A model generated the notes under the pieces. That model saw only the letters and a program-made list of their open reading frames with translations. It was not told the origin of the DNA and ran no database searches. From contig NZ_LYXZ01000037.1 of assembly GCF_001676615.1 (NCBI RefSeq), forward strand, positions 1-64,000: a stretch of DNA of 64,000 nt, in the 5' to 3' direction. Shown here piece by piece: positions 18,382 through 27,173 of the stretch; position 1 is the first letter of the stretch; each line of letters starts with the position of its first letter. The stretch is from Labrys sp. WJW (GTDB lineage: Bacteria > Pseudomonadota > Alphaproteobacteria > Rhizobiales > Labraceae). The translations under genes and the position numbers were made by a program.

Positions 18382-19789
18382 AACCTTGATGCCCGTCTTG
18401 CCGGGGCAGGGCCCGCGCAGGCGAGAGCTCTATGTCGCCATACGTAGACTGATCGAGACAGGGCTGGCGCGACCGGGTACCAAGCTGCCGACGACGCGTG
18501 ACCTCGCCAAGCGCCTCGGCCTGTCGCGAGCTGCTGCCGTCGCCGCCTTCGAAATGCTCGTTGCCGATGGCTTTGCCGAGGCCCGCATCGGAGCGGGCAC
18601 CTTCGTTGCGGCACGGGTACCTGCAGTCTCGGAGCGAACTGCCAGCCGCACCGGGCAGGTTTCGGCCTCGCCGGCACGGCCTTGCGAACTGGGCGTGGCC
18701 AGCATCGATGACAAGACCATGCGTGTCTTTCGCGGCCTGCTCTTGCGAAACCTCGCCCAACCGGGACCGGAACATTTCCGCTATGGCGATCCGCGTGGTG
18801 GGAACAAGTTGCGGGAAGCCATTGCGGCCTATCTACGGGCGGCACGGGGCGTACGTTGCGATGCCGAGCAGATCGTCGTCACTACTGGTACCATGCATGG
18901 GCTCGATCTCGTTGTGCGCACCGTTCTCAAGCCGGGTGACGCCGCCTGGATCGAGGATCCATGCTATCCGCTGGCCAGGGCCACACTGGAAGCCGCGGGA
19001 GCAAGGCTGGTCGGTATCCCCGTCGACGAGGAGGGCATCGATGCTGCTGGCGGCGAGAGTCTCGGAGGCGGAGGGCGGCTCGTCTACGTCACGCCCTCGC
19101 ACCAGTTTCCGCTCGGCGTCGCCATGACCATGCGCCGGCGCCTGGCTCTGATCGACTGGGCTGATCGCAACGATGCCTGGATTATCGAGGACGACTATGA
19201 CAGCGAATTTCGCTTCTCGGGCCCGCCGCTCACCGCCCTGCAAGGCATGGACGGCGCCGGTCGGGTCGCTTATCTCGGCACGTTCTCAAAGGTCCTGTTC
19301 CCCGGCATCCGCATCGGCTATGCGGTGCTGCCGGAGGCCTTGCTCGACAGAGTGCTGCGCCTGAGGACGCTGTCCGACAGGCAGCCGCCTACCCTGGTGC
19401 AGGGGGCCGTGGCCGATTTTCTCAACGATGGCCATTTCACGGCCCATCTGCGGCGGGCCCGCCGGCGCGTGCAGGTCGCGCGGGACGGGTTCGTCACTGC
19501 ACTCCGCCATCATTGCGGAGGTATGCTCGACTTTGCCGTGCCGGAGCATGGGCTTCATCTGGTCGCGGCTTTGGCTGCTTCGGCTGGCGATCGCGATCTG
19601 GTCCGCAGTCTGCTTGCCGAAGGAGTCGGGGCGCGGGCCTTGTCGCCAATGTATGTGGATGCGCCGGCCCGTCAGGGCCTCGTGCTCGGCTTCTCGGGAT
19701 TTGAGCCGGACGTCCTGACCAGCGCCGCGAGGCGCATTGGCGATGTCCTGGGCGACGCTCTCAAGGCCGCTGCGTCGATCCGTTCATAG
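18344..19789 (+). CDS. MocR/PdxR-family regulator (GntR-type HTH fused to an aminotransferase fold)
   Basis: 481 aa from TTG 18344, picked for the AGGAAAG upstream and because a DW..L motif typical of the family start is then included; TTG 18323, TTG 18368 and ATG 18389 are alternatives. A GntR winged helix (LYVAIRRLIETGLARPGTKL, TTRDLAKRLG) is followed by a class I aminotransferase domain with the PLP lysine in GTFSKVLFPGIRIGY. Such proteins sense PLP or amino compounds and often autoregulate. The likely target is the divergent flavoprotein. The gene end overlaps the convergent GFA gene by 6 nt. Confidence 0.88.
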   Translation: MDKRIRTNLPDWSTLMPVLPGQGPRRRELYVAIRRLIETGLARPGTKLPTTRDLAKRLGLSRAAAVAAFEMLVADGFAEARIGAGTFVAARVPAVSERTASRTGQVSASPARPCELGVASIDDKTMRVFRGLLLRNLAQPGPEHFRYGDPRGGNKLREAIAAYLRAARGVRCDAEQIVVTTGTMHGLDLVVRTVLKPGDAAWIEDPCYPLARATLEAAGARLVGIPVDEEGIDAAGGESLGGGGRLVYVTPSHQFPLGVAMTMRRRLALIDWADRNDAWIIEDDYDSEFRFSGPPLTALQGMDGAGRVAYLGTFSKVLFPGIRIGYAVLPEALLDRVLRLRTLSDRQPPTLVQGAVADFLNDGHFTAHLRRARRRVQVARDGFVTALRHHCGGMLDFAVPEHGLHLVAALAASAGDRDLVRSLLAEGVGARALSPMYVDAPARQGLVLGFSGFEPDVLTSAARRIGDVLGDALKAAASIRS

Positions 19790-20212
19790 ACGATCGGTCT
19801 CTTGCCCCTCCTGCGGCAAGCCATCGGCAATCTCGTAATAGTCGCCCTTCTGATTCACGCAGATATGCTTGATCAATTTGAGGCCGGTCGGCTCGTTGAG
19901 CGTTCCCGCCGCAATGGAGATGTGGTCGCTGCCCTTGCCGTCCCAGAAGATCTGGGCGCCGCATTTGGAGCAGAAACCGCGACGTGCCGTCGGCGAAGAC
20001 CGATACCAGCGCAGCTTGTTGGTCGGCGCGATTTCGAGATCGGCAGGGTCACAGGCCGCATAGGCCCCGAAATGGCTGTGTAGCCGCCGGCACAGGATGC
20101 AGTGGCAAGCCCAGACGTCGCGCACAGCGCCACGGATGGTATAGCGCACCGATCCGCACAGGCAGCCGCCTGTCGCTCGTATGGGAGGTTCCTGGCTCGT
20201 CTGCATCGTCAA
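19784..20212 (-). CDS. GFA-family zinc-binding protein (copy A)
   Basis: 142 aa. Cys motifs GGCLCGSVRY, CHCILCRRLH and FCSKCGAQIF give the two zinc sites of the GFA/CENP-V fold, named after glutathione-dependent formaldehyde-activating enzyme. Most members have no proven reaction, so no enzyme activity is claimed. A close paralogue lies 54 nt upstream on the same strand, which suggests tandem duplication. Confidence 0.9.
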   Translation of the reverse strand: MTMQTSQEPPIRATGGCLCGSVRYTIRGAVRDVWACHCILCRRLHSHFGAYAACDPADLEIAPTNKLRWYRSSPTARRGFCSKCGAQIFWDGKGSDHISIAAGTLNEPTGLKLIKHICVNQKGDYYEIADGLPQEGQETDRL

Positions 20213-20266
20213 CTTTCCTTTATCGTCGCTCGTCGTGGGACATGAGGCAGCAGGGGCGCGCTATCC

Positions 20267-20695
20267 TCAACACCTGCTTTCCGGATCTCGCCCACCCTCC
20301 TGGGGCAAGCCATCGGCAAGTTCGTAATAATCGCCCTTCTGGTTCACGCAGACATGCTTCACCAGCCTGAGCCCTGTGGGTTCGTCGACGCTCGAAGCCA
20401 TGATGGAGACGTGAGTGCGCCCGGTGCCGATCGAGAAGAGCTGGGCTCCGCATTTGGAGCAGAAGCCGCGCCGGGCCATTGGCGACGCGCGATGCCAGCG
20501 CAGCCGCGTGGAAGGCAGGATCTCGAGATCGGCGGCATCGCAGGCCGTATAGGCGCAACAATAGCCGTGCAGGCGCCGGCATATCAGGCAATGGCAAGCC
20601 TTCACGTCCGCCAGCGCGCCACGCACGACATAGCGCACCGATCCGCACAGGCAACCGCCGCTGGCGCGTATCGACCGGTCGCCTTGCTTCATCAT
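20267..20695 (-). CDS. GFA-family zinc-binding protein (copy B)
   Basis: 142 aa, the same length as its neighbour and clearly paralogous: GGCLCGSVRYVVRGALADVK, CHCLICRRLH, RRGFCSKCGAQLF and the tail VCVNQKGDYYELADGLPQEG are nearly superimposable. All zinc-ligand Cys are kept in both copies, so both probably fold. It is first in the pair and is divergent from the DUF1127 gene across a 67-nt spacer. Confidence 0.9.
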   Translation of the reverse strand: MMKQGDRSIRASGGCLCGSVRYVVRGALADVKACHCLICRRLHGYCCAYTACDAADLEILPSTRLRWHRASPMARRGFCSKCGAQLFSIGTGRTHVSIMASSVDEPTGLRLVKHVCVNQKGDYYELADGLPQEGGRDPESRC

Positions 20696-20762
20696 CGCCT
20701 CCTTGCAAATCCGGAAAATAGGACTACATTTCTAGAACTATGGTGCTATTCAGGAGGCGACC

Positions 20763-21020
20763 ATGTTTGGTTGGATCAAGGACATTCTCGGAGATTTGCT
20801 TGCGGAGCGCCAGCGCCGTGCCAATATCGAGTACTTCGATGGCCTGAGCGATCGGGTGTTGCGGGATATCGGTATCGAAAGAAGCGATATTGAAAAAATA
20901 TTCGACCGGACCGATCCTTTCTGGCAAAGGCGGCGGCGCTCTTTCGCCGATTACTGGACGGTCCTGAAGCATTTTGGAGGCGCACGAAAACACAATGGCG
21001 CTGGCGGATATGGCATTTGA
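20763..21020 (+). CDS. DUF1127 (YjiS-like) small protein
   Basis: 85 aa, preceded by a strong AGGAGG. The core RRANIEYFDGLSDRVLRDIG with IERSDI after it is the DUF1127 motif (L-x-D-I-G-I/L). In alphaproteobacteria such proteins bind RNA or affect phosphate and carbon metabolism. The C-terminal extension of about 25 residues is longer than usual. Its 3' end overlaps the downstream regulator gene by 26 nt, so the two are probably co-translated. Confidence 0.8.
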   Translation: MFGWIKDILGDLLAERQRRANIEYFDGLSDRVLRDIGIERSDIEKIFDRTDPFWQRRRRSFADYWTVLKHFGGARKHNGAGGYGI

Positions 21021-21327
21021 CGATGCGGCGCGGTGTTTGGCCGAACTCGGCCACCCGCACAGGCTTCAGATTTTCCAGCTGCTGATCAAGGCTGGGGATG
21101 ATGGCCTTGCCGTCGGCGACATCCAGAGGGAACTGGGCATTCCCAAATCGACCCTGGCGCATCATATCGCGCAATTGCTGACGGTTGGCCTGATGACTCA
21201 GGAGCGGCAGGGCCGAGTGCAACGCTGCCGTATCGCGGCCGGCAAGGCCAGTGCCTTCGTGAATTTCTTCGTTGCCGATTGCTGTGAAGGGCTGCCGGGT
21301 ATCGATGGCCTGGAAGTAAGAGCCTAG
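20995..21327 (+). CDS. ArsR-family HTH regulator
   Basis: 110 aa from ATG 20995. RCLAELGHPHRLQIFQLLIK starts the winged helix and ELGIPKSTLAHHIAQLLTVG is the recognition helix. The C-terminus holds an adjacent Cys pair (DCCEG), possibly a metal or redox site, but the usual ELCVC-type ArsR metal site is absent. It starts inside the DUF1127 gene, with GGAGG 14 nt before the ATG. Target unknown; autoregulation is likely. Confidence 0.85.
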   Translation: MALADMAFDDAARCLAELGHPHRLQIFQLLIKAGDDGLAVGDIQRELGIPKSTLAHHIAQLLTVGLMTQERQGRVQRCRIAAGKASAFVNFFVADCCEGLPGIDGLEVRA

Positions 21328-21434
21328 GTGCATGCACGACCGGCAGGTCACGCGCTTTTGGGCGATTTCCGGCAGACAGCGGCGCCATGCTGCTTTATAG
21401 GGACGCGATCCCTCAATTGCGTGTCGGAACCTTG

Positions 21435-22430
21435 ATGTCCTTTCTGGTCGAAACCCGTATCGTCACCGCCGATGAGGACGGCATGCGTCTCGACCGCTGG
21501 TTCAAGACGCATTTCCCGGACCTCGCCTTCGGCCATCTGCAGAAATTGCTGCGCTCCGGTCAGATCCGTGTCGATGGCGCGCGCGCCAAGACCAATGATC
21601 GTCTCAGCAAGGATCAGAACGTGCGCGTGCCGCCGCTGCCGCGTTCCGATCCTGCGATCACCAGCGTCAAACGCTCGGCGCAGAGCCAGAAGGACGCCGA
21701 TTTCATCCGCTCCCTGATCCTGCACGAGGACAAGGACGTGCTGGTGATCAACAAGCCGCATGGCCTCTCCGTGCAGGGCGGCTCCGGGACAGAGCGCCAT
21801 GTCGACGGCATGCTCGCGGCGCTGGCCGGTCCGGATGGCGAGAAGCCTCGCCTGGTCCATCGCCTCGACCGCGACACCTCCGGCGTGCTGGTGCTGGCCA
21901 AGACGCGCAAGGCCGCTTCCGATCTCGGCGCCATCTTCCGCACCCGCTCGGCCCGCAAGATCTACTGGGCCCTGGTCAAGGGCGTGCCCGCACCCAAGCA
22001 GGGCCGCATCTCGCTGTTCCTTTCCAAGCAACTCGGCATGGATGGCGAGAAGGTGCGCGTGATGAAGCATGGCGACGAGGAGGCCGTGCACTCGATCACC
22101 TATTATTCGCTGGTCGACCGTGCCGCCAATTCGGTGTCCTGGCTGTCGCTCAAGCCGGTGACGGGACGTACCCATCAGCTGCGCGCCCACACCGCCCATA
22201 TTGGCCATCCCATCATCGGCGACCCGAAATATGGCGAGGCCATGGAGAACATTCCCGAGGAGCTGCCCAAGAAGCTGCACCTCCATGCGCGCCGTATCAC
22301 CCTGCCGCATCCGCGCGGCGGCACGCTCGACGTCACGGCACCCCTGCCGCCGCATATGAAGCAGAGCTTCGAGATCCTGGGCTTCGACACCTCGGCCTAT
22401 GATCCCATCGTCGACGCTCCGGAGGATTGA
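21435..22430 (+). CDS. RluC/RluD-family 23S rRNA pseudouridine synthase
   Basis: 331 aa from ATG 21435; an earlier in-frame start at 21387 has no family match. An S4 RNA-binding domain lies at residues 15-75 (MRLDRWFKTHFPDLAFGHLQ). The catalytic Asp is in the HRLDRDTSGVLVLAKTRKAA motif. Later RTHQLRAHTAHIGHPIIGDP completes the family. It converts uridines of 23S rRNA to pseudouridine. Whether the sites are RluC- or RluD-type needs a tree. It is 3 nt ahead of the HAD gene. Confidence 0.92.
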   Translation: MSFLVETRIVTADEDGMRLDRWFKTHFPDLAFGHLQKLLRSGQIRVDGARAKTNDRLSKDQNVRVPPLPRSDPAITSVKRSAQSQKDADFIRSLILHEDKDVLVINKPHGLSVQGGSGTERHVDGMLAALAGPDGEKPRLVHRLDRDTSGVLVLAKTRKAASDLGAIFRTRSARKIYWALVKGVPAPKQGRISLFLSKQLGMDGEKVRVMKHGDEEAVHSITYYSLVDRAANSVSWLSLKPVTGRTHQLRAHTAHIGHPIIGDPKYGEAMENIPEELPKKLHLHARRITLPHPRGGTLDVTAPLPPHMKQSFEILGFDTSAYDPIVDAPED

Positions 22431-22433
22431 GAC

Positions 22434-23111
22434 GTGAAACTTGTCCTGTTCGACGTCGATGGCACGCTGCTCGACAGCCAGCATCTGATCCATGCCTGCC
22501 TGGTCGAGACCTTCAAGGGCATGGGGCGCCCGCCGCTGCCGCGCGCGGAGATGCTGAGCATTGTCGGGCTTTCGCTGGTGCCGGCGATCCAGCGCCTGTT
22601 CGGTGACGACACCGGCGCCGGCGATATCGAGAAGGCTGCCGGCTTCTATCGCGAAGCCTTCCTCGCCCGCGTCAATGATCCGGCTTTCGCGCCGCCCTTG
22701 TTCCCGGGCGCCGCCGAGGCGGTGGCCGAATTGCGCCAGCGCCATGATGTGATCTTGGGCCTGGCCACCGGCAAGTCGCGGCGCGGCGTCGACCGCATCC
22801 TCGAGAGCTTCGGTTGGGAAGGGCTGTTTGCCACCATCCAGACCGCCGATACCGCCCCTTCCAAGCCCCATCCCGGCATGATCGTGCAGGGGGCCGGCGA
22901 GGTGGGTCTGCGTCCCGAGGATGCCATCATGATCGGCGACACCAGCTTCGATATTCTGATGGGGCGTAGCGCCGGCGCCCACACCATCGGCGTTTCCTGG
23001 GGCAATCATCCGGTTACCGACCTCGCCGAGGCCGGGGCCGACCATATTATCGACGACTTCGCGCAGCTGCTGCCGCTGGTCGAAGCTTTCAAGGTGGCCG
23101 AGCCACAATGA
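22434..23111 (+). CDS. HAD-superfamily hydrolase, phosphoglycolate phosphatase-like
   Basis: 225 aa from GTG 22434. Motif I FDVDGTLLDS has the nucleophile Asp and acid/base Asp, motif II is ATGKS, motif III includes K-P-H-P, and motif IV is MIGDTSFDILMG. A C1-type helical cap spans about residues 15-85. Substrate unknown; Gph-like. It overlaps the ATP12 gene by 4 nt (ATGA), forming an rluC-gph-ATP12 unit seen in other Hyphomicrobiales. Confidence 0.9.
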   Translation: MKLVLFDVDGTLLDSQHLIHACLVETFKGMGRPPLPRAEMLSIVGLSLVPAIQRLFGDDTGAGDIEKAAGFYREAFLARVNDPAFAPPLFPGAAEAVAELRQRHDVILGLATGKSRRGVDRILESFGWEGLFATIQTADTAPSKPHPGMIVQGAGEVGLRPEDAIMIGDTSFDILMGRSAGAHTIGVSWGNHPVTDLAEAGADHIIDDFAQLLPLVEAFKVAEPQ

Positions 23112-23893
23112 GCGATCGTGATTTCTACGGCGACTGGTTCCGCGACGGCGCCACGCCCGATCCGATGCATGCTGCCCAGAAGGGTATGAAGCCCGAACTG
23201 CCCAAGCGCTTCTACAAGGAAGCCGCGGTGATCGGTGATGACGGCCGGCACGTGGTCGCCCTCGATGGCCGGGTGGCCCGCACGCCCGCCAAGAACCTGC
23301 TTGCCTTCGCCGCGCCTGAAATGGCGCAGGCGGTGGTGGCGGAATGGAACGCGCAGGGGAGCCATATCGATCCCTTCTCCATGCCGATCACCCGCATCGC
23401 CAATTCCGCCATCGATGGCGTGCGCACCTCACGGCAGGCCGTGATCGACGAGATCGCCAAATATGGCGGCTCCGATTTCCTCTGCTACCGTGCCGATCAG
23501 CCCGAGGAACTGATGCGCCGCCAGGCCGAGGCCTGGGATCCGGTGCTGGCCTGGGCGGCCGACCATCTGGGCGCCAGGCTCGCCGTGATCAACGGCATCC
23601 AGTACAAGCAGCAATCCCCGGAAGCCCTGGCCGCCATCGCCGAGGCCGTGGCCCGTCATGACGAATTCGGGTTGGCCAGCCTCCATGCCGTCACCACGCT
23701 GACCGGTTCGGTCATCCTGGCGCTGGCAGTGGCGGAAGGCTATCTGGAGCCGGAGGCGGCCTGGGCTGCGGCCCATGTTGACGAAGACTATCAGGCCGAG
23801 CTCTGGGGGCAGGACGAGGAAGCCCAGCAGCGCCGGGCCTGGCGCTGGCGCGAGATGGAGGCTGCCTCCCGTCTGCTGGCACTGGGACGATAA
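23108..23893 (+). CDS. ATP12-family F1-ATPase assembly chaperone
   Basis: 261 aa. KRFYKEAAVIGDDGRHVVAL and LDGRVARTPAKNLLAF match the N-domain, and AKYGGSDFLCYRADQPEELM the ATP12 signature. In mitochondria ATP12 binds the F1 alpha subunit during assembly; alphaproteobacterial members are presumed to do the same for AtpA in the cytosol. It is the last gene of the rluC-HAD-ATP12 unit, followed directly by a REP element. Confidence 0.92.
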   Translation: MSDRDFYGDWFRDGATPDPMHAAQKGMKPELPKRFYKEAAVIGDDGRHVVALDGRVARTPAKNLLAFAAPEMAQAVVAEWNAQGSHIDPFSMPITRIANSAIDGVRTSRQAVIDEIAKYGGSDFLCYRADQPEELMRRQAEAWDPVLAWAADHLGARLAVINGIQYKQQSPEALAAIAEAVARHDEFGLASLHAVTTLTGSVILALAVAEGYLEPEAAWAAAHVDEDYQAELWGQDEEAQQRRAWRWREMEAASRLLALGR

Positions 23894-23896
23894 TTT

Positions 23897-23973
23897 GGAG
23901 CGCGGACATCCTGTCCGCCTCTTGGAATCGCTACGCTCGGGGATATGAAGAGCGGACGGGATGTCCGCGCTCC
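23897..23973. repeat. REP-like palindromic element, copy 2
   Basis: Outer 15-bp inverted repeat GGAGCGCGGACATCC (23897-23911) with 23959-23973, and an inner pair GTCCGCCTCTT/AAGAGCGGAC (about 23913-23923, 23948-23957). Against copy 1 the outer stem differs by a paired change (CTTCC/GGAAG to CATCC/GGATG). It fills the gap between the convergent ATP12 and aminotransferase genes, where it may serve as a bidirectional 3' structure. Confidence 0.8.
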
Positions 23974-23976
23974 AGG

Positions 23977-25254
23977 TTACCCAGCCATGCGCTTTTCGCA
24001 CGCCGCCAGCAGGGTGCAGAGCGCCACGGCATCGGCGGCCAGCTTCACCTCGGCGAGACCAGGATAGGTCGGCGCGATGCGCAAGGTCCGGTCCTCGGGG
24101 TCCTTGCCGTAGGGATGGGTGGAACCGGCCGGGGTGAGGGCCAGGCCGGCCGCCTTGGCGAGCGCCACCACGCGCGAGCCCGTGCCCTCCATGACGTCCA
24201 GGATGATGAAATAGCCGCCGGCCGGCTTGGTCCAGCGCGCGAAGCCGTGGCTGGCAAGCCGGCGTTCGAAGGCCTCCTCCACCGCCGCGAATTTCGGGGC
24301 GATCAGGGCGCGGTGCTTTTCCATATGGGCGTGAATGCCGTCGAGGTCGCGCAGGAAGCGGACATGACGCAATTGGTTGAGCTTGTCGGGGCCGATGGTG
24401 CGCTTGCTCGCATTGTCGAGATACCAGCGCACATTGGCGGGTGAGGCGGCGATGAAGGCGAGGCCGGCACCGGCGATGGTGACCTTCGAGGTCGAGGCGA
24501 AGACAACAGGCCTGTCGGGATTGCCCGCCGCTGCGCAGGCCTCCAGGACGTTGGCGAGATGCGGCCTGGTCTCACCGAGATGGTGCAGGGCATAGGCGTT
24601 GTCCCACAGGATGCGGAAATCGGCGGCGCCCGTCTTCATGCGTGCCAGCCGTTCGACCACGGCATCCGAATAGGTTTCGCCGCTCGGATTGGAATATTGC
24701 GGCACGCACCAGATCGCCTTGACCTTCGGATCGGCGGCCAGGCGCTCGACTTCGTCCATGTCGGGGCCATCGCCGGTGAGCGGCACCGGGATGAGCTTGA
24801 TGCCGAAGGATTCGCTCAAGGCGAAATGCCGGTCATAGCCCGGCACCGGGCAGAGGATGGCGATCTCCTCTTCCTTGCTCCAGGGCTTCGTCCCGCCGGG
24901 GACGCCGCGCAGCAGCGCATAGACATGGACGTCATGCATCAGCGCCAGGCTGGAATTGTTGCCGACGATGACCTGGGCGGCGGGTGCGCCGAGCACCGGG
25001 GCGAACAGGTTGCGCACCTCGGCCAGGCCCTGCAGGCCGCCATAGTTGCGGGTATCTTCGCCGGCCTCGCTGAGGTGGTCGCGATTGCCGGGCAAAGCGA
25101 GCATGCCTTCGGCGAGGTCGAGCTGCTCGGGCGCCGGCTTGCCGCGCGTCATGTCGAGGGAGAGCTTGCGGTCTTTCAAGGCCTCATATTCGCGCGTCAG
25201 TTCGCCGTGGAGGGCGGCGAGGGCATCGGGGCGCAGTTCGGCCAGGCTCGACAT
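23977..25254 (-). CDS. class Ig aspartate aminotransferase-like enzyme
   Basis: 425 aa. LSLDMTRGKPAPEQLDLAEG at the start and the DTRNYGGLQGL segment are typical of the PF12897 aminotransferases, a subgroup of class I. The PLP-binding lysine is K257 in FASTSKVTIAG, preceded by LWDNAYALHHL. Members use aspartate and 2-oxoglutarate; the substrate here is inferred. It lies 89 nt after dctM on the same strand and may be read through from the TRAP operon. Confidence 0.88.
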   Translation of the reverse strand: MSSLAELRPDALAALHGELTREYEALKDRKLSLDMTRGKPAPEQLDLAEGMLALPGNRDHLSEAGEDTRNYGGLQGLAEVRNLFAPVLGAPAAQVIVGNNSSLALMHDVHVYALLRGVPGGTKPWSKEEEIAILCPVPGYDRHFALSESFGIKLIPVPLTGDGPDMDEVERLAADPKVKAIWCVPQYSNPSGETYSDAVVERLARMKTGAADFRILWDNAYALHHLGETRPHLANVLEACAAAGNPDRPVVFASTSKVTIAGAGLAFIAASPANVRWYLDNASKRTIGPDKLNQLRHVRFLRDLDGIHAHMEKHRALIAPKFAAVEEAFERRLASHGFARWTKPAGGYFIILDVMEGTGSRVVALAKAAGLALTPAGSTHPYGKDPEDRTLRIAPTYPGLAEVKLAADAVALCTLLAACEKRMAG

Positions 25255-25343
25255 GGCAATTTCCTGTTGAGGACGATGATGAACGTCGCACTACAGCGCA
25301 ATGGCACCCGAGTCGAGCCTTTGCGTCGATGGTCGGCACCAAA

Positions 25344-27173
25344 TCACCGGCCATAGAGATATTGCGGCAGCCAGAGCGTCAGGCCGGGCCACAGATACAT
25401 CAGCACCATGCACAGCACGACGATGGCCATATAGGGCATCATGCCGGCGAAGATCTGGTTGATCGTCACATGCGACGGCGCCACGCCCTTGAGATAGAAG
25501 GCCGACATCGCGACCGGCGGCGACAGGAAGGCTGCCTGCAGGTTCACGAAGACGATGACGCCCCACAGGATGGGATCGATGTCGAAATGCTTCAGCAGCG
25601 GCAGGAAGATCGGCACGAAGATGATGATGATCTCGGTCCATTCCAGCGGCCAGCCGAGCAGGAAGATGATCGCCTGCGACAGGATCATGAATTGCAGGGG
25701 TGTCAGGTCGAGCGACAGCACCCATTGCTCGATCAGCGCCTGTCCGCCGAGAATGGCGAAGACGGCCGAGAATACGGCCGAGCCGATGAAGAGCCAGCAC
25801 ACCATCGCCGTGGTCTTGGCGGTGAGGAAGACGGCCTCCTTGGTGCGCTTCCAGTCGAGCGTGCGGGCAGTCATGGCCAGGGCGAAGGCTCCGGCGGCCC
25901 CCACGGCCGCCGATTCCGTGGCGGAGGTGATGCCGAACAGGATGACCGCCAGCACCAGGACGGTGAGGATGGCGAGCGGCAGGACCGAAGAGCTCAGGAG
26001 CTTGATGACTTCCAGCCGCTCCGGCCCCATGGCGCGGTAGTAGCGGGCCAGGATCACGGTCGCCATGGCGGCGATGATGCCGAAGGTCACCAGGAAGGCC
26101 GTGGCAGGGCCGGTTGGGACTGTCGCCGGCGCGTTTCCTGCGTCCGGGCTTCCGAGTTGCTCGGGAGCGCCGAGCTGTTCGGGGGGCGAACCGAGCTGTT
26201 CGGGAGCCGAGCCGAGTTGCTCGGGGCTCGAGCCGAGTTGCTCCAAGCCGGCGGCTGCATCCGGTTCGACGCCGGCCTGGCCGTGAATGACGACATACCA
26301 CCACAGCAGGCCGAGGGTCCCGGCGACCAGGAGGAAGGGTATCAGCGTCGCGGCAAAGTTCCCGGCGATCTCCCTGTAGGTCAGGCGGCCGTTTCCGGTC
26401 TCCAGCCCGAGCGCGCGGCGGGGCGAGAACAGGGCTCGCAAAAGCCCCGCCGGCATGTTCGACGAATAGAGCGTCTGGAAGCGCGGCATCCAGGCCGGAA
26501 CCGGCACCCTGGTCTGTTCCGGCGGCAAGGCGGGGGCGATGCGTGGATTGAGCATAGCCCAGCCGACGATGTAGACGAGGTAGAGAAAGGCCAGGAAGAA
26601 GCCCGGAAACATCGCGGCGGCATAGAGCTTGACCACCGACTGGCCGGCGACGGCGGCATAGACAATGATCATCACCGAGGGCGGGATGAGGATGCCGAGC
26701 GTGCCGCCGGCGGTGATCACGCCGGAGGCGAGCTTCACGTCGTAGCCGGCCCGCAGCATCGGATTGAGAGCGATCACCCCCATCAGCACCACGACGGCGC
26801 CGACAAGGCCGCTGGCGATGCCCCAGAAGGTGCAGACGATCAGCGTCGTCACCGCCAGCGCGGCCGGCAGGCGGCGGAAGGAGAGCTGGATCGAATAGAA
26901 CATCTTGTCGACCAGGGCGCCGCGTTCCATCACATAACCCATCAGCACGAAGAGCGGGATGGAGATCAGGACATCGTTGGTCATTGCGCCGTAGCTGCGC
27001 TGGACCATCAGGTCGAAGATGCGATTGTCCATCCAGTGCTGGGAGGGATCGTAATAGGCATAGAAGCCGAAGAAGATGCCGAGGCCCATCAGGGTGAAGG
27101 CCGTCGGGAAGCCCATCATGATCACCACCACGATGAGCCCGAGCATGAGAAGGCCGAGTGCAGGATCGCTCAT
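25344..27173 (-). CDS. dctM: TRAP transporter large permease subunit DctM, with tandem-repeat loop
   Basis: 609 aa from ATG 27173, which overlaps the dctQ stop (TGATG). More than twelve hydrophobic segments; GFPTAFTLMGLGIFFGFYAY, SIPLFVLMGYVMERG and TAGGTLGILIPPSVMIIVYA are DctM signatures. It is about 180 residues longer than a simple DctM. A loop at residues 309-342 carries five near-identical PEQLGS units. Large TRAP permeases of this size form their own subgroup. It is a sodium- or proton-driven importer with DctP and DctQ; the substrate is unknown. Confidence 0.92.
   Translation of the reverse strand: MSDPALGLLMLGLIVVVIMMGFPTAFTLMGLGIFFGFYAYYDPSQHWMDNRIFDLMVQRSYGAMTNDVLISIPLFVLMGYVMERGALVDKMFYSIQLSFRRLPAALAVTTLIVCTFWGIASGLVGAVVVLMGVIALNPMLRAGYDVKLASGVITAGGTLGILIPPSVMIIVYAAVAGQSVVKLYAAAMFPGFFLAFLYLVYIVGWAMLNPRIAPALPPEQTRVPVPAWMPRFQTLYSSNMPAGLLRALFSPRRALGLETGNGRLTYREIAGNFAATLIPFLLVAGTLGLLWWYVVIHGQAGVEPDAAAGLEQLGSSPEQLGSAPEQLGSPPEQLGAPEQLGSPDAGNAPATVPTGPATAFLVTFGIIAAMATVILARYYRAMGPERLEVIKLLSSSVLPLAILTVLVLAVILFGITSATESAAVGAAGAFALAMTARTLDWKRTKEAVFLTAKTTAMVCWLFIGSAVFSAVFAILGGQALIEQWVLSLDLTPLQFMILSQAIIFLLGWPLEWTEIIIIFVPIFLPLLKHFDIDPILWGVIVFVNLQAAFLSPPVAMSAFYLKGVAPSHVTINQIFAGMMPYMAIVVLCMVLMYLWPGLTLWLPQYLYGR
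26149..26246 (-). repeat. 21-bp-type tandem repeat inside dctM
   Basis: Five imperfect units on the - strand encode GLEQLGSS-PEQLGSA-PEQLGSP-PEQLGA-PEQLGSP. Unit length is 21 nt, with one 18-nt unit. The third positions have diverged, so it is not a very recent expansion. It falls in a loop between two membrane segments. Confidence 0.85.

Noticed and set aside
21348-23108. Long open frame on the - strand across the pseudouridine synthase and HAD genes
   Set aside because: High-GC shadow frame: His/Asp/Gln-rich composition, no ribosome binding site, and both + strand genes are clear.
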